Of a DNA stretch of 64,000 nucleotides, positions 60,301-64,000 are shown in pieces. Position 1 is the stretch's first letter, and each line of letters begins with the position of its first letter. The notes beneath the pieces are model-generated. The model searched no databases and was not told the origin of the DNA. It worked only from the letters and a program-made list of their open reading frames with translations. The position numbers and the translations under genes were made by a program. Where the stretch lies: the NCBI RefSeq assembly GCF_010389155.1, contig NC_057762.1, forward strand, positions 6,931,513 to 6,995,512, given 5' to 3'. This stretch comes from Erigeron canadensis. Taxonomy: Eukaryota > Streptophyta > Magnoliopsida > Asterales > Asteraceae.

Positions 60301-60901
60301 AGTTGGAAAACTTTGTTATATATATACAAAAGTTCTCGTATATACATTTCATATTGCAAAATTTCAAATTCAAAAACTGTAATGTAATTTCGTTAGAAAT
60401 TGTAATAATGTATACTCAATTCAAATTATTCTGAATTGATCCGCAAATCGTATATACTAAAGAATACAACATAAAACAAGCATTAACAATATCAAACACA
60501 TAGATAAATTTAAGAGTTTCTTATATGATTCAAATATACTGAAATTGCAAAATGACATCAACATACCTTCATGATGATCGAATGGAAGATTATCACTCCT
60601 AGCCAAAATAATAGAATTGCATATTTCATCGATGTTTGAATCATATATTAACTACAATTCCGTTGTAGTAAGTTTGAAGGAAAAACCATAGTAGATTATA
60701 ATATAGGCCGGTCAAAAAAATTATGTATCGAGACTAGTTGAATATACGTAACTGCAAGAGAGAATCATGGGATTTATTAATTTAATTTTCTATTAACTAA
60801 ATGGATTATTAGGAAAGTACAATAATACCCTTAACTATATTTGTGGAAAAAAGTTCCTAAAGGTTCTTGCCTTTTTTTGAGTTCCTAAAATAACTTTTCA
60901 C
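57348..60901. mobile_element. 3.55-kb element with inverted ends in a TA microsatellite
   Basis: The left end GGGAAAAGTTATTTTAGGAA matches the right end on the minus strand (GTGAAAAGTTATTTTAGGAA), and AACCTTTAGGAAC follows in both. On both sides lies an (AT)n run (57326-57347 and 60902-60920), so the insertion appears to have used a TA microsatellite. Inside there is no convincing gene; it contains the 58050-58870 repeat array. The class is unknown. Confidence 0.6.
58050..58870. repeat. Degenerate ATATGTG/TGTGATCAGTG repeat array
   Basis: Words such as GATTATATGTGATCAGTG, GCATATGTG and TTTGTGTAGACATGATTA recur many times in 800 bp. One stretch, GAGCTGTGAAAAGTAAAGGC, is exactly repeated at about 58153 and 58206. 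Confidence 0.65.
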
Positions 60902-61276
60902 TATATATATATATATATAGAGAGAGAGAGTTTTAAAATCGATTTAGAAAAGAAAAATAACGAGGATGAACGATTTGAACAAATTCAATATTTATGTAAT
61001 GCATAGTCTAATCTCGTTTGTTTGAAAAAAGTGTATTTCAATGTGTGGATTCTGAAGTAATATTTGGAATTTTAGAGGTTCATACAGTAGTGGTGACATA
61101 ACGTTTTAACAAACCATTTTTCATTTCCTTGCTTTTACTTTACCAAACCAAACAATGGATTCGATTTTTTTTTAATTTCTCGGATTGATTTCCCTTGTGG
61201 TACCAAACGATAGAAAATATTGAATTTCTCGGCCAATTTCATTTCTCTACATTTCCCCCTACCAAACATACCCTAA

Positions 61277-62161
61277 GGGCTCGTTTGGTAAAGAGAAATT
61301 TAGAGAAATGAAATGGAGAGAAATGAAATTGACTAGGAAATTCAGTAAATTCCGTTGTTTGGTAATAACAGAGAAATCAACTTGAGAAATTAGAAAAAAT
61401 TATTTCCATTGTTTGGTATAAAAAATTCAAAGAAATGAATAAAGATTTTTATCACAATAATCTTATAATTTTAGTTTTATAGAATCCAAATAAGAACTAG
61501 GAAGTATTATAAAATATATCAATTTTTCTAAATAATACTGTATTATTAACCTTGAAAAAAAAAACAAATAGAAAATTTCCTTTTATTACGATAACAATAA
61601 AAAAAATCCCCAAACCAAAAACCCTAATTTCAGTTGCACAAATTTTCAGAAGCTATCTTCAAATTGAGATATTTCATTCATGATTAGATGAATTCGAAGT
61701 TAAATTTTTATCGAATTCGAACTCGAGTTCGAGAGCAACAAATGGGGGAACCTTCAAATCAACAAGAAGTCAAGAATTAATCATCTTTAATGTAGGTAGA
61801 GAGCAGTGGAAGAGCACGATGACAGCGAGAGTTAGATGTGAACTTGCAAATCGCCATAGAAGATAAAGGGATAAGATTTGGTGGTGGTTTTCAATATTTG
61901 TGGAAGTCATATGCCCTTTGATTATTATACATTGATAAAGACAGAAAGCAAGTGGAGAAATGTATTTTCCGTGTTTAATTTTTGAAGGCCAAAAAAGAAG
62001 GGAAAAGATTTCCACACCAAAATTGGAGAATTTGGGTTATATGTAAATTGATTTTCCAAGAAATGGATTTCTCACATTTTCTATTTCTCTTGATGTACCA
62101 AACGCAGGAAATGAAAATATTTACATTTCTCAGCCACCAATTCACCCTACCAAACACACCC
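61277..62161. mobile_element. 885-bp PIF/Tourist-like element adjoining the previous one
   Basis: Starts GGGCTCGTTTGGTAAAGAGA and ends (minus strand) GGGTGTGTTTGGTAGGGTGA. It is bordered by TAA on both sides (61274-61276, 62162-62164), sharing the left TAA with its neighbour. No coding capacity; the inner open frames are chance. Confidence 0.7.
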
Positions 62162-62259
62162 TAAGGGTAATTTAATATTTTTCCATCTAACATTTTATAA
62201 TGCTTTATAAGGGTAATTACTCGACTCGTAGTATTATAAATGAGTACAGATTATAGATA

Positions 62260-62465
62260 CTAGATGGATACCCGGGCGATGCAGCGACGGTATAATGCGG
62301 CGGTGGGTGGAAGTGACAGCGGTTGATAGTAGTAATTTCCCTATCAGCGTAATAAAACCGCGAGTTAAAAAAAAAGGATTTTAGGATGGAAAATATATTA
62401 TAGGAATAAAAAATGTCCAAGATAAACTATGGTATTTCAAGGACATAATTGATTTTTGATAGATA
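62260..62465 (-). mobile_element. Helitron fragment with intact 3' end
   Basis: On the minus strand the hairpin-like GTCGCTGCATCGCCCGGG is followed by TATCCAT, CTAG and T. The body resembles the 55627-55801 copy (shared GGTATTTCAA and GACA words). The 5' end is not clear, so the right border is approximate. It lies about 170 bp upstream of the WDR82-like start codon. Confidence 0.5.
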
Positions 62466-62544
62466 GGCGCTGTGATTACGATTGCATTGATCGGGTAACA
62501 GGCTCTGTGTTTGCAACCTCATAAACCCTCATCAGCTACCCATC

Positions 62545-62560
62545 CAACTCTATATAACTA
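62545..62560 (+). promoter_or_regulatory. Possible TATA box of the WDR82-like gene
   Basis: CTATATAAC at about 62549, some 85 bp before the ATG, followed by ACCAAACCCTAATTAG, a common kind of plant leader. Position is plausible, but no transcription start can be proven. Confidence 0.35.
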
Positions 62561-62633
62561 CCAAACCCTAATTAGAAAAATATAATCAAATTAATTTAGT
62601 TATCATTGTGGAATAATAATAATAATAATTATA

Positions 62634-62717
62634 ATGAGGAACGCATCATCATCAGTATCAGAACTCAACGATGGAATCATCCGCAATATGTCAATCGCTG
62701 CTCTTTTTTCTGATTTT
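62634..62717 (+). CDS. First exon of a probable WDR82-like WD-repeat protein (APRF1/S2L type), partial
   Basis: The ATG opens 28 codons ending at a GTCAGT donor in phase 0: MRNASSSVSELNDGIIRNMS, then IAALFSDF. Plant homologues of WDR82/Swd2 begin with this pattern (Leu-x-Asp, Ile-x-x-Met-x-Ile-x-x-x-Phe-Ser-x-Phe) just before the first WD repeat (family knowledge, not checked). Such proteins belong to the COMPASS-like histone H3K4 methyltransferase complex and promote flowering in Arabidopsis. The upstream start region has a TATA-like box and a CCCTAATTAG leader. No second exon is visible before the window ends, so intron 1 exceeds 1.28 kb and contains the fold-back MITE at 62865-63247. The short exon limits certainty. 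Confidence 0.6.
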
Positions 62718-62864
62718 GTCAGTCCCTCCCTCCTTTATTTCATTATTATACATACACTTTTTTCTGTATCTATAGATCATCATTATCAACATTATTATTA
62801 TTGTTTATACAAACAAACCCACTTACTTACTGAATGTCATTCAATATATGTATATGTATATATA

Positions 62865-63247
62865 GGGTAACACTCCGGTGAGAACAGTCTTAAAATAAGA
62901 ACGGTGAGAACACTTAAAAGATATCATTTTGATGCATTAAAAGTCCATAAAACTAACATAGTGCAGAACTAATTATCATCATTTAAGTGTTTAACAACAC
63001 ATTGATCCGTCAAAATTGAAAAAATCACGTTTTTTGATGGATGCATCATTTTGAAGAATATGCATCCAAGATGGATGCACAAAACAAAAAACATAATTTT
63101 CTTCATTTTGACAGGCCAATGTGTTGCTATACACTTAAATAATGATAATTAGTTATGCATTATGTTAGTTTTATGGACTTTTAATGCATCAAAATGATGT
63201 TTTTTAAGTGTTCTCACAAACCTGTGTTATACTAATATACTCACAAT
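62865..63247. mobile_element. Fold-back MITE in TA-rich target
   Basis: Two arms of about 110 bp are reverse complements with few differences: 62903-63012 and about 63110-63217, sharing TCATTTTGATGCATTAAAAG and CCATAAAACTAACATA. (TA)n runs border it on both sides (about 62845-62866 and 63246-63271). It lies in intron 1 of the WDR82-like gene. No coding capacity. Confidence 0.75.
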
Positions 63248-64000
63248 ATATATATATATATATATATATAAGAAGTAGAAATATAAAGAAATTAAGAGTA
63301 GACGGTTGGTGGGGTGTAAATGGGCGTAAATCGTTTAATCATGGAGGATTTAAGGTATTGAAGACGAACATTTGTTACTCTTTTATCATAGAGCGAGCGA
63401 AAGACTTGCTTTTTGTGGAGGGTTGGATGATAATCATAAGAATGTATTTAGTAAAAGCCTGAGAATCAGTTGACTAGCTAACCACTTGTATGATTGAGAT
63501 TGACCTCTCACATGGGTGAGAGATGAGTATCGGTAACTTGTATCTTATGATTTTCTGAAAGTACACATATAAGAAATTAAGAATACTTAGAAACTAGTTT
63601 AAGTAGTCATTGGTGGATTAATGTGGTGGGTTTAGTGTACAAGCAACTGTAATATTCGAGTGTTGTAGGTATGTGTTTGATGAAAAGCTGGACGATATTT
63701 GTTTTCTAATGTATATTGTGTTTTGTAATTGTGCAAATCGTTGGATTACGTAGATAAGTGGCTCTAGTTATAAAATTGGAATTGTTTTCATACCAATGTC
63801 CTGCTTGATACAATATTAGATCACCTTTTTAGATAAATTTCAACATGAGTTATGATTATTGGTGTTACACAAATGATTTGTTTCCTGAGCATATGACTGA
63901 AAGGACAATAGGAGGCTATTTGTTAGCTGAAAGTCTTTGTAAATACATATCTTGATTTAGTTGATATGTCAAGACTGATTTAGTTTCTTGGCTTATTTGG
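63248..64000 (+). other. Remainder of intron 1 of the WDR82-like gene (inferred)
   Basis: A TA microsatellite (63246-63271) is followed by AT-rich sequence without an exon matching the start of the WD domain. The frame at 63208-63462 has no recognisable product. I regard it as intron. Confidence 0.4.

Larger units (their letters stand above)
56709..61273. mobile_element. PIF/Tourist-like element, 4.6 kb with nested insertion
   Basis: Left end GGGTATGTTTGGTAAGGGGA, right end on the minus strand GGGTATGTTTGGTAGGGGGA, each bordered by TAA (56706-56708 and 61274-61276), the TWA duplication of PIF/Harbinger. The inverted similarity continues inward with AAATGAAAT and CCCTTGTGG. Removing the insertion at 57348-60901 leaves about 1 kb, the size of a non-autonomous copy. 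No transposase gene. Confidence 0.75.

Noticed and set aside
1..64000. tRNA, rRNA, snRNA or microRNA genes
   Set aside because: I looked for tRNA box motifs and the other usual signatures and saw nothing convincing; a covariance-model search would be needed to exclude them.

Overview
The window is a gene-poor, transposon-rich stretch of a plant nuclear genome. The evidence is AT-rich, intron-rich sequence, a plant SABRE/KIP-type gene, Helitrons, PIF/Harbinger, Mutator-like (MULE) and plant mariner elements, and very long TG...CA LTR-like units. A eudicot, perhaps an asterid such as a composite, is my best guess; that placement is inference. There is no sign of bacterial, viral or organellar sequence.

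Two host genes can be supported. (1) A complete SABRE/KINKY POLLEN (BLTP2/Hobbit family) gene on the + strand, 33759-49923. I joined 23 exons by splice sites and reading phase. They give an open frame of about 2589 codons, close to the length of the Arabidopsis proteins, with one GC-AG intron. (2) The first exon of a probable WDR82-like (APRF1/S2L) WD-repeat gene at 62634-62717, whose remaining exons lie beyond the right edge. A short minus-strand exon-like piece near 24.2 kb may come from a 6-phosphofructokinase gene; this is weak.

Layout: 518-10229 is one PIF/Harbinger element with 92-bp inverted ends, a HARBI1-type transposase and its Myb/SANT partner. It is swollen by a 3-kb LTR unit (itself hit by a 392-bp LTR), a MITE and Helitrons, two of which cut the Myb/SANT gene into three. 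10.7-20 kb is a nest of long LTR-like units (2.4-2.7 kb each) with exact 5-bp target duplications. 22.0-24.0 kb is a dead mariner element. 24463-32936 is an 8.5-kb MULE with a 10-bp target duplication, hairpin-rich ends, a minus-strand FAR1-MULE-SWIM-OTU gene and a plus-strand Ptta/En-Spm-like gene. 33.8-49.9 kb is SABRE. 50.8-55.0 kb is a second MULE relic with a MuDR-type transposase killed mainly by nonsense changes and a GRF zinc-finger companion. 56.7-62.2 kb holds two adjoining TAA-flanked PIF/Tourist-like elements. 62.2-64 kb holds a Helitron end, the WDR82-like first exon and a fold-back MITE in its first intron.

The most interesting material is the composite 24.5-32.9 kb MULE (two convergent gene sets, an OTU protease domain, a near-perfect 89-bp palindrome and three minisatellites, one of which supplies a start codon), and the Myb/SANT gene whose broken parts can be read across two Helitrons.
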